NCBI RefSeq assembly: GCF_004664715.2
Contig: NC_051082.1
Location: 3,568,124-3,632,123, forward strand
DNA from: Peromyscus leucopus
Taxonomy: Eukaryota > Chordata > Mammalia > Rodentia > Cricetidae
Direction of reading: 5' to 3'
DNA length: 64,000 bases
Part shown: positions 12,763 through 26,338 of the stretch, in pieces
Numbering within the stretch: position 1 is the first letter of the stretch
How the letters are laid out: each line of letters begins with the position of its first letter
Program-made: the position numbers and the translations under genes
The notes under the pieces: model-generated
Seen by the model: the letters and a program-made list of their open reading frames with translations, nothing else
What the model was told of the DNA's origin: nothing
Database searches by the model: none

Positions 12763-15714
12763 AACGGGAACAGTGGCTCAGGGCTGCAGTCTCAGCGCTC
12801 AGGAGATGGGGCAAGAGGATCAGGTCAGGGTCATCCTCAGCTATAAACAAGATGAAGGCCTAGCCTGGGCTACAGGAGGCCCTGTCTCCTAAGTAACAAA
12901 CCCCCAATGAAGCGAGTGAGCATGTATATTGGGGTGAGAGTGAGGGTGTGTGTGTGGGAGGGGTCTATGTATGTGGAGGGCAAAGGGCAACCTCCATATT
13001 GCCTGCTGGGTTGGCTCATCAATTTCTCACTTTGATTTTCGAGGCAGGGTCTCTCCTTGGGACCTGGGGCTCACCAATTAGGTGAGGCTGGCCAGGCAGC
13101 AAGCTCCAGGGATCCACTTTCCACATTCCCATCGCTGGGATTACAAGCGCACACCACTCTGTGTCCTGCAGTCGGCTCCTCCTTCTTGCCTGGTAAGCAC
13201 TTTCTGAACTGTTCTTAATGAGGTCAGGTGACCACTGCCCATGACTGCGGTCCTTACCAGCGAAGAAGCTGTACACACAGCTAGGAACCAAGAAAGCCAG
13301 CCAGCATCCCAGCAGCCCTCCGGCAGGGCGCACTCCAATTCCTACCCTCTCCTTCCAGCCCCTAATCAGCAGCTCCTTTGTGAGCTCCCCGCAGCAGCCA
13401 GCAGACCTGGCCCACACAGGTGCCCAGTGAGTACTTGATAGACCTCAGAGAGGTCAAGGAGCTCACACAAGGTCACGCAGCAGGAAGAAGCGGTGAGCAG
13501 AATCAGTAATTAGACCAGTGACCCACAGTGAGGACACAGAAGCCTTTTCTGTGATCTCTCTTCCAGCTGCCTGACCTATGTCCCGAGGCTCAGAGCCCAA
13601 GCTTGGCAGGGACATGTCCCAGCTCAGGGATCCTACAGATAAAAGTTCCTTCCACCCTTCTAAGGTTCTGCTGTTAGGGCAGGGGATGCCCTGGAGGTGG
13701 GTCACCCCAACACCCACAGGACACGTGCCAGCCACCAGCACGGCCACTCTGAACCCTCTCCCTGCCGGGGCCTCCTCTCTCTCACCCCATGCCTTCAGAA
13801 CCCCACGTCTACGTTGGCGGAAGGCACCCCGCCCCAGCTGGCCATCAGAACAGAGAGTGCCAGGCCTCCTCAGGCATAGAGCTCACGGTGACAGCAGCAC
13901 TCGGGGACTGGCCGGTGCTGTTTGCTTTCCCGTGTTTGTGTTTTCAAAGTCACCTTCTGTTTGGAAGCCACAGCTGGCTGTTTTCACTGCGGGTCATGCG
14001 TATCACAAGGACGAGTCCAGATACAACCCGGTGGGGCAACCGAGTCTCAGTCTCAGGTAAATCAAAGGTTGGGTGCCTGTGGCAGAGCCAGGGGCCTCGG
14101 CACGAATGCATCCACTCACTTGCCCCAGCGCGGACACACACCTACTCACAAACCTCCTCGGCTCACTCAGATCTTGGTGCTACAGGAACTTGAGGAATTT
14201 CCTTCCTTCATACAGACATTCCGACCCAGGCGCTCATCCCAGCACCTCTCTTGGTTTGTTCCGAGACCAACAGTGCTGCATGCAAACGCTCTGTAGTCCA
14301 GGCGGACCTCAAACACATGCTGGAGCCTCAGTGCTCCCAATGCTGGGATTATAGGAGTCGGCCACCAAGCCTGGCTTGGAGTCCTCTTATTTGTACAAAG
14401 CTCTCCCCAGGACGCGTGTGTGGGGTGTGGGGGTAGGGGGTAAGGTGTCTTCTGAGCTCACAGTGTGAAGGACCACACCCTCAACTCTCAGGAAGCTCTT
14501 CCCGAGTGACGGGGAAGTCTTCATATTCCCAGAAGGCCCCGGAAGAACTGGCATAGGGCTCCTCCCTAATGGGGCACAGCCATGGGTGCCCCGGGCCAGT
14601 GAGAAGCGGATGGGGCACAGCCATGGGTGCCCCGGGCCAGTGAGAAGCGGATGCTGTGGCTTCTCTCCCAACCCTGCACGTGCTAGACAAGTGCCCGACC
14701 CTGAGCTATGACACCAAGCCCTTTGCCCTTTTCATTTTGGGCCAAAGTCTCACTAAGTTGCCCAGGCTGAACTGGCTTGAGTTGGCTCTGTGGCACAGGC
14801 AGCCTTCCTGCCTCAGCCTCCTGGGTAGCTGAGATGATGGGCCTTGAACCAGCACACCCAGCCACTGGGGTACTTTCCTGCATCATGGAAGATCCTCAAA
14901 TGATTCACAGCCCAGAGTTGGGAAGACAAAATACTTCCAGAAAACACACCACACTGTAAAGAAGCCACAGCCAGCACCTCCCATCAAAGAGATACAGCAG
15001 CTGGCAACGTAATTCCAGAACATTCCCTCAAAAATCGGTGCCTGCCACATCCTTACATCTAGCTCCGATCAAGGCCCCCAAAATACCAGGGCTGGCAAGG
15101 GCAGAAAACACGTATTCCATCCCCTGTACTATGGGCAGGGTATGGTACAGCCATTGGAGAAAGCACTGTAGATATTTCCCAGGTTGCTTGTCTGGAAAAA
15201 GGGGCCAATGATGCCGCAGCTGGTTAGGTCACACGGAAGTTCACACTGTTCCCATTATTGACTCAGTAAACAGCAATTTCACAAGCTTCCATCTCAACTG
15301 TGGCTGGATCCCCACACTCCGGGAGCCACGAGTGCAGCCAAAGCTGCGCACAGTGGCAAATTCATTGCTTCACAGAAGCTGCAGACACCAGGGAGGATCT
15401 AGATGCCTACTCTGTTCCCCAACGTGCCTCTTTCATTCATGAGAAAAAGCCGTGAATACCCTGCTTGCACACCCCCAAGTCTAACAACTGCTCAGCTCTA
15501 TGACAAAATAGCTCACTTATGGGCAGCCCATTATAGCTAGCAAGATGGGGACTAAGTGGCAGGGCATGGGGGTAGAGGGACGTGTCATGGCAATGTGTGT
15601 TAGGTGACAGATTTCCAAGTGTGCCAGATAAAACTGAACTAGCTCACTGAACAAGTGTGACTGTGTGTGCATACACATGCACTTGGAAGTCAGAGGCGGA
15701 CATCGGGAACCCCG
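12763..15714. other. Inferred intron; SINE relics
   Basis: B1/B4-like copies lie at 12,770-12,895 (+), 13,030-13,150 (-), 14,280-14,375 (-) and 14,690-14,870 (-). A MIR-like piece lies at about 13,440-13,490 and a 41-bp direct duplication at 14,570-14,651. No gene. Confidence 0.4.
14570..14651. repeat. 41-bp perfect tandem duplication
   Basis: The unit beginning ATGGGGCACAGCCATGGGTG and ending GAGAAGCGG occurs twice in a row with no differences, implying a recent duplication. Confidence 0.8.
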
Positions 15715-15935
15715 CTTTCTGCCTAGTCCCTCAAGACGGGGTCTCCTACTGAGCCTGGAGCTAGGCTGGCGACCTGCAAACTCCACCAATCCTCCTGCCT
15801 CCACCCACCCACAGCACTGAGATTACAGGTGTGCACACAGCCGTGCCCAGCTTCTTATGTGGAGATTTGAACTCAGACCTTCACAGTGATAATAGCAACT
15901 GCTCTTTCCCACTGAGCCGTCTCCCAGCCCTGAAC
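15715..15935 (-). mobile_element. B4/RSINE-like SINE
   Basis: A B1-like part (GGATTACAGGTG-type core in reverse) is followed by a tRNA-like part ending CCACTGAGCCGTCTCCCAGCC. That is the usual composite structure read on the minus strand. Confidence 0.55.
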
Positions 15936-15947
15936 ATCTTTTGAAAA

Positions 15948-16116
15948 ATTTTTTTGTTTTGTTTTGTTTTTGTTTTTTTCGAGACAGGGTTTCTCTGTGT
16001 AGCCTTGGTTGTCCTGGAACTCGCTCTGTAGACCAGGCTGGCCTTGAACTCACAGAGATCCACCTGCCTCTGCCTCCCAAGTGCTGGGATTAAAGGTGTG
16101 CGCCGCCACCGGCCGG
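15948..16116 (-). mobile_element. B1 SINE
   Basis: Near-consensus B1 read in reverse: T-rich tail, GAGACAGGGTTTCTCTGTGT, then CAAGTGCTGGGATTAAAGGT. Confidence 0.9.
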
Positions 16117-16607
16117 TGAAAATGTTTTTATTTAAATTTCAAAAAATAGATCGTGGAGCTGTGGCTGTAGTTCAAGGGCACAGCGCTTGCCGAGAATTCT
16201 GGAGACCGTGAGTCTGGCCCCCAGCACGGCAATAGATAACAATTAAATACATATGGAAATGAAATCAGGTGTGTGTGGAGCACCACCCGTGATCCCTGCT
16301 CATGGGAAGTTGGGTAAGAAGATCAGCAGTTCAAGGTCATCCTCGGGGATGTAGCAAGTTCAAGGCCAGCTCAGTCTATGCAACCCTGCCTCAAAGAACT
16401 ACATCAAAATGGTGTATCTACCAAAGGAACAGTACTAAGGCATCAAAAAGGCATGAAACACGGAAAAATATCACAAAGTGGATGAACCTTGAAAACATGA
16501 TATTAAAGGAAGTTCACAAAAGACCACGCAGTATATGACCAGACTTAGAGAACATGCCCCAAACAGACAAGTCCATGCAGACAAAAGTAGGCCAGAGGTG
16601 GGGAAGT

Positions 16608-16610
<3 letters not shown>

Positions 16611-16654
<44 letters not shown>
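16611..16654. repeat. (TG)n microsatellite
   Basis: Uninterrupted TG run followed by a G tract. Confidence 0.9.
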
Positions 16655-16658
<4 letters not shown>

Positions 16659-18148
16659 GGGGGGGAGCCACTACTACAGGGGTGGACCTTTATTCTGGGA
16701 TGACCAAACTGCCCTAAAGTTGATCCACTTGATCCACGAAGATAACAGGAGCCACGGCCACATAAGACATGAGCTTCAGAAACCACGGTCCAAGATGAAC
16801 CTGAACCAGTGGGACAGACAGATGAGTCTGGGAGACACTAAATTCAGGCATTAACTTTGCATGGGTTCACGTCTCAGCGCTGGAGCAGGAGGATGTCAAG
16901 TTCAAGGCCAGCCTGGTTTACACTGTGAGACCCTGCCCTGAAAAGAGCTGGAGACGGGACTCGGATGTGAGAAACTCTGAGTTCAATATCCAGCACGGTA
17001 GCCCAGGCCTCTCCTGCTGGCACTTGGGAGTTCAAGGTTATCCTCAGCTACACAAGTTCAAAGCCAGCCTGGGCTACATGAACTTAACAATGAGCTCAGT
17101 CCCTTCATCTGAAAAATGGGAACAAGAACAGGTCTGCCCTTGGGTGTCCACGTGGGATCTCAGATGTGAGAGGCAGTGTTTTCTGTTACCTGGGAGATGG
17201 TCCTCTATGCTGGAAGGGATTCCCTTGACTATGGGAACTGATGAAGACCCATCTTAACTGCGAGCAGTCCCTGGGCAGGAATCCCGGGCTGCACACACTG
17301 GAGATGGGGAGCTGAGCCTGAGCATTCTATACCCATCTCTCGGGTTTCTGACTGCAGATGCGATGTGTCGGGCTGTCTGAGCGCCTGGTGCCTCAGTGTC
17401 CCGACCTCGATGGACCGACCACCTTTGAACTGCAAGCCAGACTACGGCCTTTCTCCCTCAAGTTGTGTTAATCGGGGTGTCTGATGTTCAAAAAACAGGA
17501 GATCGTAAGACAGTGGCTTCGGGCCTGGAGCCTCCACGGAGCCATACTGAGGTTCTACTGCCTAGCAGGTCCCTGCTTCGCTTTTGGGGGCCCCTTACGC
17601 TACCACAGGTCACAGGCTGGAGTCTGAACTTCAGCTCTCAAGGGCACAGAAATCCTGCTTCCTTGCAGAGAGGCCCCAAACCAGCTTCGAGTCCCTAGAG
17701 ACCAGCCAGGGCCTGGTTGAGGGCCAGCCGGGCAACAGGCCCCCGAGAGGCAGATGAGGTGCAGGGTCCACAGCATGAACCCCAGACCTCACCAGCAAAG
17801 GCAGCGGCGACCACGGTGGCTACCAGCGGACATCGTCCATGGCTGAGCATACCAAGACCCACGGGCAGGGCTGGGGAGACGCTTGAGGAGAAACGTTGCT
17901 GCACAGCCATGAGACCCTGAGTTGGGATCCCAGCGCCCTCATAAAAGCCAGCATGGCGGTGTGTGGCCTTTACTACGGCAGTGCTGGGAGGTCGGATGGC
18001 TCAGTGGCCGGCTGGCCTCGTCAAAAATGGTGAGCCTCAGGTTCAGCGAGAGACCGCAATAGAGGAGGACACTCAGTGTCGACCTCTGGCCTCCACATGC
18101 TCACTCTCGGGCCAGCACAGTCATGTGCACACATACACACATACCACC

Positions 18149-18175
18149 CCAACACACACACACACACACACACAC

Positions 18176-18216
<41 letters not shown>
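18149..18216. repeat. (CA)n microsatellite
   Basis: Two CA runs separated by CTATATA, at the tail of a B3-like SINE. Confidence 0.9.
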
Positions 18217-18218
<2 letters not shown>

Positions 18219-19091
18219 ATAAACTAATAAATAAGGCTAAGCCACCTGCAGTCGGAGCTGGCCACCGGTACTGACGATGGTGACCCAGATTTATTGGAGG
18301 GAGTCGGTGAGAGAAGCAAGCGCCGGGCAGAGCCGGCTGAGTCAGCACCAGAGCTGGTACAGATGGGCAGGCTGGGTGAGGGGAAGGGAGGGAAGGGGCA
18401 GGGCCCAACGTGCCTGGCAGGGCAGGAATCTGCACACTATGTGACCCAACCAAGCTGAGACCCTACCTCGGCCCCATGCCACACGGGGAACGATGGATGG
18501 ACCGGGCTATGCAATGTCCCCCCCATCCAAGGTCACGAAAGAGCAGCATCACTCCCCTGCAGATACCCCGGCCCCCAACTCACCTCTGGGAACCTGGCTC
18601 CATCACCCGCCCTGCCCTGTGGCTCCCCACACCCTCTCCTCTCTCTGCCCTCATGCCAGGTCTCCATGGCATGTGCGGCCCTCTTCCCAACAGCCGAGCC
18701 GGTCTTCCGGAAGCTACTCTGCAGCCAGGGGAGGAGATAGAGGGTTCGTCTTACACCGGCCACCTCCCAACGGGCCAGCGGCTAGGACTTGGATGCTGGC
18801 CAGGCCTCAGCAGGGACAGGAAGCATCCCCAGCGATGGAGATCAGGACGGGCTTATGAAGGAGCCTAGTGTGCCGGCCAGGATGGGATGAAGACACTTGG
18901 ACCAGTCCCAGTCAACACAGCCCCCACGCCGTGAGCTAAAACAGCCCCAACGGAGCTGTGCCCGGGAGAGGTGCTGTGGTCCTCACCCTACCCTCGCTCC
19001 ATCTACTAGCTATAGTGTGCAGAATTCTAGAAGGAGCCGGTCCGCTCAAAATAAGGGAAAGTATGCAGCCATATAAAATGACAACCCGTAA

Positions 19092-19300
19092 GGATGGAGA
19101 GATGGCTCAGTGGTTAAGGGCACACACAGACTGCTCTTCCAGAGGACCCGGGGTTCGATTCCTAACACCCACATGGCAGCTCACAACTTCTGTGACTCCA
19201 GTTCCAGGGGATCCGACATCCTCACACAGACATACATGCAAGCAAAGCATCAATGCACAGAAAATAAAAATAATAACTTATTAAAAAAAAAAATAAAAGA
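19092..19300 (+). mobile_element. B2 SINE
   Basis: GGAGAGATGGCTCAGTGGTT at the head, TTCGATTCCTAACACCCACA in the B-box region, and an A-rich tail with AATAAAA. Confidence 0.9.
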
Positions 19301-21621
19301 ACAGAGGGCATTGACACACTGGATTCTCGGGACCTTATCTCGCAGAAGAGAGGCTGAGGCTCTGGCGTGACTTGCCCAAAGTCACACAGCTAGGAGGTTC
19401 CAGAGAATGTCCACGTTCTGTGGTACAGACACCTCTCAGTGAATATGCATGCTATCGCATATTTGGAACATGTGGTTACGGGCCTTCGCTCCTTTCTCTC
19501 AACCTGTTTCTGGACGCTGCTCACCCAGGTTAGGGATGGCTGCACTTCAGAGCAGAAGAGCCTAGAGACGACCAATCGCACATCGGTGCACTGGAAGGCA
19601 CCCTCGTGGCACCCTCAGATGGAGGGAGAGAGGCGGTAAGAAAGCAAGGTGGAAAGGCCCTCGGGGGGGGGGGTCACATAGCCATACAATGAAGGAGCCC
19701 TGCCGTGCGTGCACACAGTAGGAGCTTTACCCATCACCACCCAGGGTAACAGAACCACAGCAGGTATCCATTCTCCACAAACCCTAACTAATGTGCACAC
19801 CCATGACCCCAGGCTGTGTGGCTCCAAATCGGGTGGGGTCATCCCCGGAAGAGCCACCTCCCAGGGGTGACTCAGGCCTCGGGCTGGGAACTGGGCAGCA
19901 CACTTGCCAAGGCCCGGCTGACCCCCCACCCAAGCTGGGGGAAGATGGCTCACACCTGCCGGCTGGGTCAGCCAGCATTCTGGGCATTCCGAAAATTCTT
20001 CCGGCTTTTGGCCGCCTCCCTCCCATCCACTCACCCACCCACTTCTGAGTGAACTAAGGGAAGGCAAGACAGATGGGCCATGGAGGAGAGCGGGGCTCAC
20101 AAGGCACCATCACTCACTCTGAGGTTTAATCTGAGAATATCCAGGCCGTCTGTCTCACCCCCCAGGAGGGAAGGGTCTCCTGTCGCCCGCACAGTCTAAC
20201 CGAGTCCTAATGGTACACAGTCTGGGCTCCAGGCTCACTGGGAGACAAGACCCAGGCTGGCCTCTGGATGCCTCATCACAGCCCTGAGAAGCAGCTCTCC
20301 GCCTCCATGTCTCTCTCCTCCGTGGTGGTGGCAGAGGCCTAGCCTGGGGCCTGAGTACACAGCAGGTGCTCGATAAATGACAAATATGAAAAGGAACCAC
20401 TCTCCCTGGAGAAGGCAGAGCCCTGGGCGGGGACGTGGGACCTCCCTGGAGAGATGAGTTCGGATGCCTGCCTGCCTACACTGCAGTGAGCAGACATCTC
20501 TCCTGTAGCTGAGCCTCCATGCGCTCGTCCGGGAAAAGGTTAACAATGCCAACTGCCTGAGTCACTCTGAGGATGACAAGAAGATGCGGAACACAACACC
20601 TCCCAGGCAAGGGACTTGGCACATCCCGGGCACGGTGTGGCTCCTCCAGGCCCGGCCTTTTAAAGGGCTGGCTTAGATGCTTCCTGGAGGTGTAGCAGCA
20701 GGAGAGACTCACTTGAATCTACTTCTGCTTGCACCCGGCAGGCAGGGGAAGAGCTGGCCGAGGCAAGTGTGGGGAAGCCCGAGCTGGGGTGCCACGCATG
20801 GTCCCTGACACACTAACCATCAGCTGTGCCCGGCCTGAAGCGAAAGATGAACAGCCTGGGCGTCGTCCCAAGCCAAAGGTCCCTGGGAGTTCCCTCCCCG
20901 GTCCCTTCCCAGCCCGCCCAGTGTCCTGAACGGTCTCGGAGGGCAGGGCCTGCCAAGGCCTGGGCTTCATGTCCCAACAAGCCAGGCTGTGCAGTTCACA
21001 GGGTGACCCTGGGGTACCCAGCGCCACTGGCCTCTCCTTCTGCTGGGATGTCCTTCACATCCACTCTCCGGACAGACAGATCAGTCCTCAGGAGAGCCTT
21101 TAGCCACAGGAGGGACAAAATAACCAAGTAAACAAACAAAAGCCAACAGACTGGGCAGTGTGAGGCTGTAGCCCTGACTTGGGACCTCTACAAGTATTTC
21201 AGCTTCTCCAGTGGGCAGGGCCAGGCAACAGGAGCCTGTCTCCTGGCCTGCCACCCCTGGCCGGAGGCTCTGGGCAGGGCCTCTGGTGCCCCTGGGAGTC
21301 TGGCCACCCTCACCTTTGTAACAAAAGAGACACAGACTCCGTGGGCACCGCATCAAATACCGCACCCGAGACACGGCACAGAGGCGGCAGCAACCACACG
21401 CGTGTATCCCAGGCTGGCCTCAGGTTCATGGACAGCCCTTGTGTGCTGGGATTACGGGCATAGGGCCACCGCTCCTCAATCTGCGTTAATTATTAATTAT
21501 TTTATTGCTGCTGCTGATGTCCCTGTTTCTGCTGCTCGCGCAAACAAGGGAGATTCAAAGTTATAGCTCGCTATCAGTTACACACATTAAAGGAATAAAC
21601 TCCAGGCCGACCTTAGTGCTC

Positions 21622-21677
<56 letters not shown>

Positions 21678-21759
21678 CCTTATGTAATTATTACGTAAGT
21701 CACACGGTCCTACAAGACCATCACAAGGGGAATCTTTGGTTATTCGTCTTTAAAAAAAT
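19301..21759. other. Inferred intron; nothing gene-like
   Basis: MIR-like core in reverse at about 19,345-19,395 and (CA)n 21,629-21,674. The remainder is unrecognised. Confidence 0.4.
21629..21674. repeat. (CA)n microsatellite
   Basis: Uninterrupted CA run. Confidence 0.9.
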
Positions 21760-21932
21760 TTTTTTTATTAAATTGATTGATTGATGGGGCCACAGCACAC
21801 AGGTGGAGGTCAGAGGACAACTTGTAGGAATCAGTTGTCTCCCTTCCACCGTGTGGGCTACAGGGACTAAACTCGGGGGCCTGGCAGCAAGAGCCCTTAC
21901 CCACTGAGCCACCTCCAGATCCTGTTCTCCAC
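21760..21932 (-). mobile_element. B3-like SINE
   Basis: Reads GAGGTCAGAGGACAACTTGT and later CCACTGAGCCACCTCCAGA, typical of the family in reverse. Confidence 0.7.
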
Positions 21933-23545
21933 CGCCGTGGTGTTTTGTCCTTCTGCAAATGAGCTGAGGCTCAGGGAGGCTGATGCACTTGTCTGAAGTC
22001 ACACAGCACTGTGCGGAGCCAGGCATCCAGTTCAGCCCAGCCTGCCTGGCTGCCAGGAGGCAGCAGGGGAGACCAGAGGTGGAGGCAGGAGCTGGAGTCA
22101 GGGTTGCAAGGACCCAGAGAGAGCGAAGCCAGCTGCCTCGGGTCACACAGCGAGCCCAGGATAGAAGCATCCTGCCAGCTCATCCAGACTCTCAGCACAT
22201 CCCCCAATGGGGTCCCCAGAAACCTGCCATGGGACAACATGGCGACTTCTCATTGCAATTCCCTGACAGATCAGGACTGTTGCCCCAGGAGGCTGAGTGG
22301 TCGGTGATGAGGCTTTGTCCCTCCAAAGATGTCCGACATTGGCTACAGAAAAATCTCGCCACCCACAAACAGGCAGCCGGCCAGCTGCAGCAGGGCCAGG
22401 AGCCCGGAGCACATCTCTCACTTCACTTCTGTCCTCAAGGGTGCTGGTGGCTTCCTGGAAGGCAAGCAACCTCTCTGGGCCTCCCCAGACTAAGAGTACC
22501 ACAGCCAACAATAACCACCCTGCTTGGCCGGCTGTCACAGCCTGTAATTCCAGATACCTGGGGTGGGGTCGGGGGTGGGGATGGGGGGGGCGGAGACACC
22601 AGAAGGATGAGTTCAAGGGCAGCCTGGAAGTCATTTAGTGAGACCCTGTCTCAAAATAACTTTTTAAGTAAAAGACTGGAGATGCAGCGTCACAAAACTA
22701 CTCCAAGCCAGCACTCAGGCAGAGTCCTTGAAGATGCTCTCCGTCAACACAACGATGCTCACAGACCTCCTGAGCCAGGCTCTGCCGTGACTACCGGTCC
22801 ACAGGTGGGGAAACAGACGCCCAGAGAGGTTCAGTGGCCAGCCCAGAGCCACACAGACATCAAGTGGCGGAGCAGGGATTTGAACCTGGGCAGTCTCTCC
22901 AATCCCCCTCCTGTAGTACTCTCATCCTGTGCTAACCCCGGAGACCCTCACGGCCACCTTCTTCCTGCCAAGCACACCATGGGTCTTTACTGTAACGAAC
23001 CACAGGTCCCCGCGTCCCTCAGCAAACTGAGAGACAGGCAGGCTACTCAACGATTGCGATCCCAGCATTTGGGAGGCTGAGGCAAGAGGGCTAGGGGTTC
23101 AGGACCGGCCTTGACTACTTGGAGAAACCATCTCAGAAGGTAAATAACCAAACGGGCCACAACTGGGGCCACCAGCTCGCAGCAGCGCAGCCAGAGCCAG
23201 AGAGCCACAGTCCGGCTTTCCAGACAAGGAACCTGAGGCTGTTTCTGGTTCATAATTTGGGTCCCGCCTTCCCCACAGCCCTGTTCTGAGTCCACTGGTC
23301 CCAAGAGATCATGGGCTGAGTCCTACCCTCTCTGCAGCTCCTCTGCTCCAGGCAGGCCCCCTCCCGCCCTCAGAAGCGTGACCGCAGCGGGATGCACCTG
23401 CTGTCAGCTAAGACCTGCTCAGCCTCCTCCAGGGAGCACAACGGCCCCGCTGATTCGGAGGGGGGAGTTCCTGTGACTTGTGGTGACTTACGGAACAAGG
23501 ACAGAGGTAAGGCCATCTCACCTCCTCCTGAGGTTCCGCCTGAGG
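21933..23545. other. Inferred intron; MIR and B1-like relics
   Basis: Reverse MIR-like pieces at about 21,957-22,010 (with GAAGTCACACAGCA) and 22,800-22,890. A B1-like copy is at 22,530-22,660 and another B1-like piece at about 23,055-23,130. A long open frame crosses these repeats and is judged accidental. Confidence 0.45.
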
Positions 23546-24221
23546 TCCTGCACACCTGCAGTCCACCCCTGCACACCTGCAGTCCCTCCTCCCTGCACAC
23601 CTACAGTCCCTCTCCCCTGCACACCTTCAGTCCCTCCCCCCTGCACACCTGCAGTCCCTCCCCCTGCACACCTGCAGTCCCTCCCCCCTGCACACCTGCA
23701 GTCCACCCCTGCACACCTGCAGTCCCTCCCCCTGCACACCTGCAGTCCACCCCCTGCACACCTGCTGTCCACCCCCTGCACACCTGCTGTCCCCCCCTGC
23801 ACACCTGCAGTCCCTCCCCTGCACACCTGCTGTCCACCCCTGCACACCTGCTGTCCCCTCCCCTCTGCACACCTGCAGTACAGCAGTCCCTCCCTGCACA
23901 CCTGCAGTCCCCCCCCTGCACACCTGCAGTCCACCTGCACCTGCGTCCTCCCCCTGCCACACTGCTCCACCCCTGCACACCTGCTGTCCTTCCTGCACAC
24001 CTGCTGTCACACTGCAGTCCACCCCTGCACACCTGCAGTCCTCCCCCTGCACACCTGCAGTCCACCCCTGCACACCTGCAGTCCACCCCTGCACACCTGC
24101 AGTCCACCCCTGCACACCTGCAGTCCACCCCTGCACACCTGCTGCCCACCCCCTGCACACCTGCTGCCTCACCCCTGCACACCTGCAGTCCCTCCCCCTG
24201 CACACCTGCAGTCCACCCCCC
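23546..24221. repeat. Minisatellite, about 20-21 bp unit, about 28 units
   Basis: The core CTGCACACCTGCAGTCC recurs about 28 times with spacers of CCTCCCC, ACCCC or CCCC type, some units reading CTGCTGTCC. Strand composition is sharply skewed (plus strand nearly free of G outside the core). All frames stay open only because of the periodicity (HTCSP-type or VCRGG-type peptides). It is not coding. Confidence 0.9.
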
Positions 24222-26253
24222 TGGAAGAACACACCCCACTGGCTACTGCTGTCAACCGGGGGATGTGTCTGTCTGAAGACAGATCAGCCAGGCCACTCTC
24301 TGACCCGAGTGCAAAACAGGCCTGTGTTTAAAAGCCACTGTGATTTGGAAGACGTTTGTTACGCAGCGCGATCGCAGGAAAAGTGAACCGATACAGGAGC
24401 CACACACTTCCAGAAAGACTAGCGTGTTCACGGGCGGATGTCTTCCAAGACACGGCCTCTGGCAGGCTGGACTCAAACGCCACACAACCTGCAGAGGCTC
24501 TGGGCTCCCTATGGTGGGCTGTGGAGCCTGGGGCCACCGACCAGGCAAAGCCACCAGCTCCCTCTGTGACCACAGACCACTCGCTCCCACAGGCATGTCC
24601 AGGGGACCTGGGCAGGCGGGGCCACCATCCAAGCACTCGATCATACTCTCACTCTGGAGTGAGCACCCATCACTATACCTGCGTCCAACAGCAGGAGCCG
24701 GTAACCAACACACTCCCGAGCACAGGTCTCCAAATCGGGAAATCGCCAGATGTGTTTTTAATTTCTAGGTGAGGTTCTTTTATGTTGTTGCTGGTTTTTA
24801 TCAGTTTCCCCTCAGCTATTTACCGAGCACCTTCTCCGTCAATTAGGACCAACACACACCTGCCAAATCCTTCCCAGTCCCCACAGCTGCCCTCACAGGT
24901 AAGTCCCATCATTTGCCTCATATAAAGGAGGAAATGGGCTCAGAGAGGTTAAGACACCAGACTGCGGTCACACAGCAGAGAGAGCAGCAAAGCCATGACT
25001 TAATCCTCCTCCTCTGGCTCCAGAGCAGATGTGAAAGCAGGTTTCATGACCAGCAAGGTGTGACAGAGGCCGGGGAGGAATTAGAGTCTGTGTGTACATA
25101 AAGCCTTGGGAGGACCACGAGGGCTCTCTGAAACGTCGTCCCCCGGGGCATCTGAGGCCGACTCACTTTCACCTGATGCAGGATTTTCACAATGCATGCG
25201 GCATCCTAAGCTCGGATGCACATGCACCGTGGTTGACTCGGGTGGAAACAGTCCACGACCACAGTCTGAAAACGTTTCTATTCCCAGTGGAGACCCGGCT
25301 GTAAACATTTCAAAGGCCGCCTAACTGCGCAAATACCAAGAAGGGCAACGATAACTCAGGCCCCAAAGTCAAGTCCCTGTAACTGCTTCCTGATTTGGGT
25401 CATGTGACCTTTCTCCCACACAGCTGACTAGAGGATTCCTGGGGACAGGCAGGCAACCTTCAGAGTTCTCAAGCCCGGGACTCTCTTCCCCATAGCAGAC
25501 TCCGCGAAATACTCGTCTCGTGGGAGAAAAAGGATCCGTGTGTCCAGCCCTCCACCCCAACAGTGACCCCTTAGCCAGGCCAGCAGCCAGGGTGTGGACA
25601 GTGGGCAGCCACACCTAGCCACACGGGGACACAGGAATTGGGAGGAGCGTGGCGTCGGGCAGCCAGTTCTACGTTCAGAACCCAGCGCCTCCACCCCCAA
25701 GCTGTACATCAGTCAAAGCGTCCATTTCACGAACTGCTCGTGGGTGTGGGGGTCTCCAAGGCCAGCACGGCCTGGGACCGACCGTCATGAAGAACAGAGA
25801 GAGAACATAAGGACTCAGCCCAGGTCCTGACATACACCGGTACCTCGGTACCTCTGGCTCTTCCTATATTCTCGTTCCTCCCATGTTGCCCGGCTGGTCT
25901 CTCTCCCACCATCTCCCAAGAGTCCCTCCCCCTTGGTTGACCTCTGGTCCCTCTCGGCAATTTTACCTCACTGTCTCCGAACATCACATCCAAGGTTCTG
26001 AGAGAAGTTGGCAGCTCTGAATCCACCCTCCCGCAATCTGAAGTGGGTCGGGGCAGGAGTGTGCGCCTCCAGGCAGGGATCTGGCCCCCTCGGTGCCAAG
26101 CCTTCCAATGCAGAGCTGGGGTCTAAAGGTCTTTTATTCATTCAACACGCCCTACACTCTGGGCAGGACCAGGAGTGAGGCCTCACCCACCCTTGCCTCT
26201 GTCCTACCTCCTACTCAGCCTTCAAGGCTCAGCCCAAATGTCACCTTTGACCA

Positions 26254-26255
<2 letters not shown>

Positions 26256-26333
<78 letters not shown>
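26256..26333. repeat. Compound (CT)n(CA)n microsatellite
   Basis: About 50 bp of CT followed directly by about 28 bp of CA. Confidence 0.95.

Positions 26334-26338
<5 letters not shown>

Larger units (their letters stand above)
16117..19091. other. Inferred intron; SINEs and CA/TG tracts
   Basis: ID-like relic 16,150-16,235, B1-like fragments 16,270-16,400, 16,860-16,960 and 16,990-17,080, (TG)n 16,611-16,654, B3-like 17,988-18,140, and (CA)n 18,149-18,216. No gene. Confidence 0.4.

Noticed and set aside
21983..23080. 365-codon open frame on the plus strand.
   Set aside because: It runs through MIR and B1-like relics, shows no domain, and the codon content looks random. Treated as a chance ORF in GC-rich intron.
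23546..24221. Possible CRISPR-like repeat-spacer pattern.
   Set aside because: The short variable parts are only C/T-rich length variants of the unit, not unique spacers.
23392..24331. Open frames of 200-294 codons with HTCSP or VCRGG repeats.
   Set aside because: They are produced by the minisatellite period; several frames on both strands are open at once, and there is no start context or splice structure.
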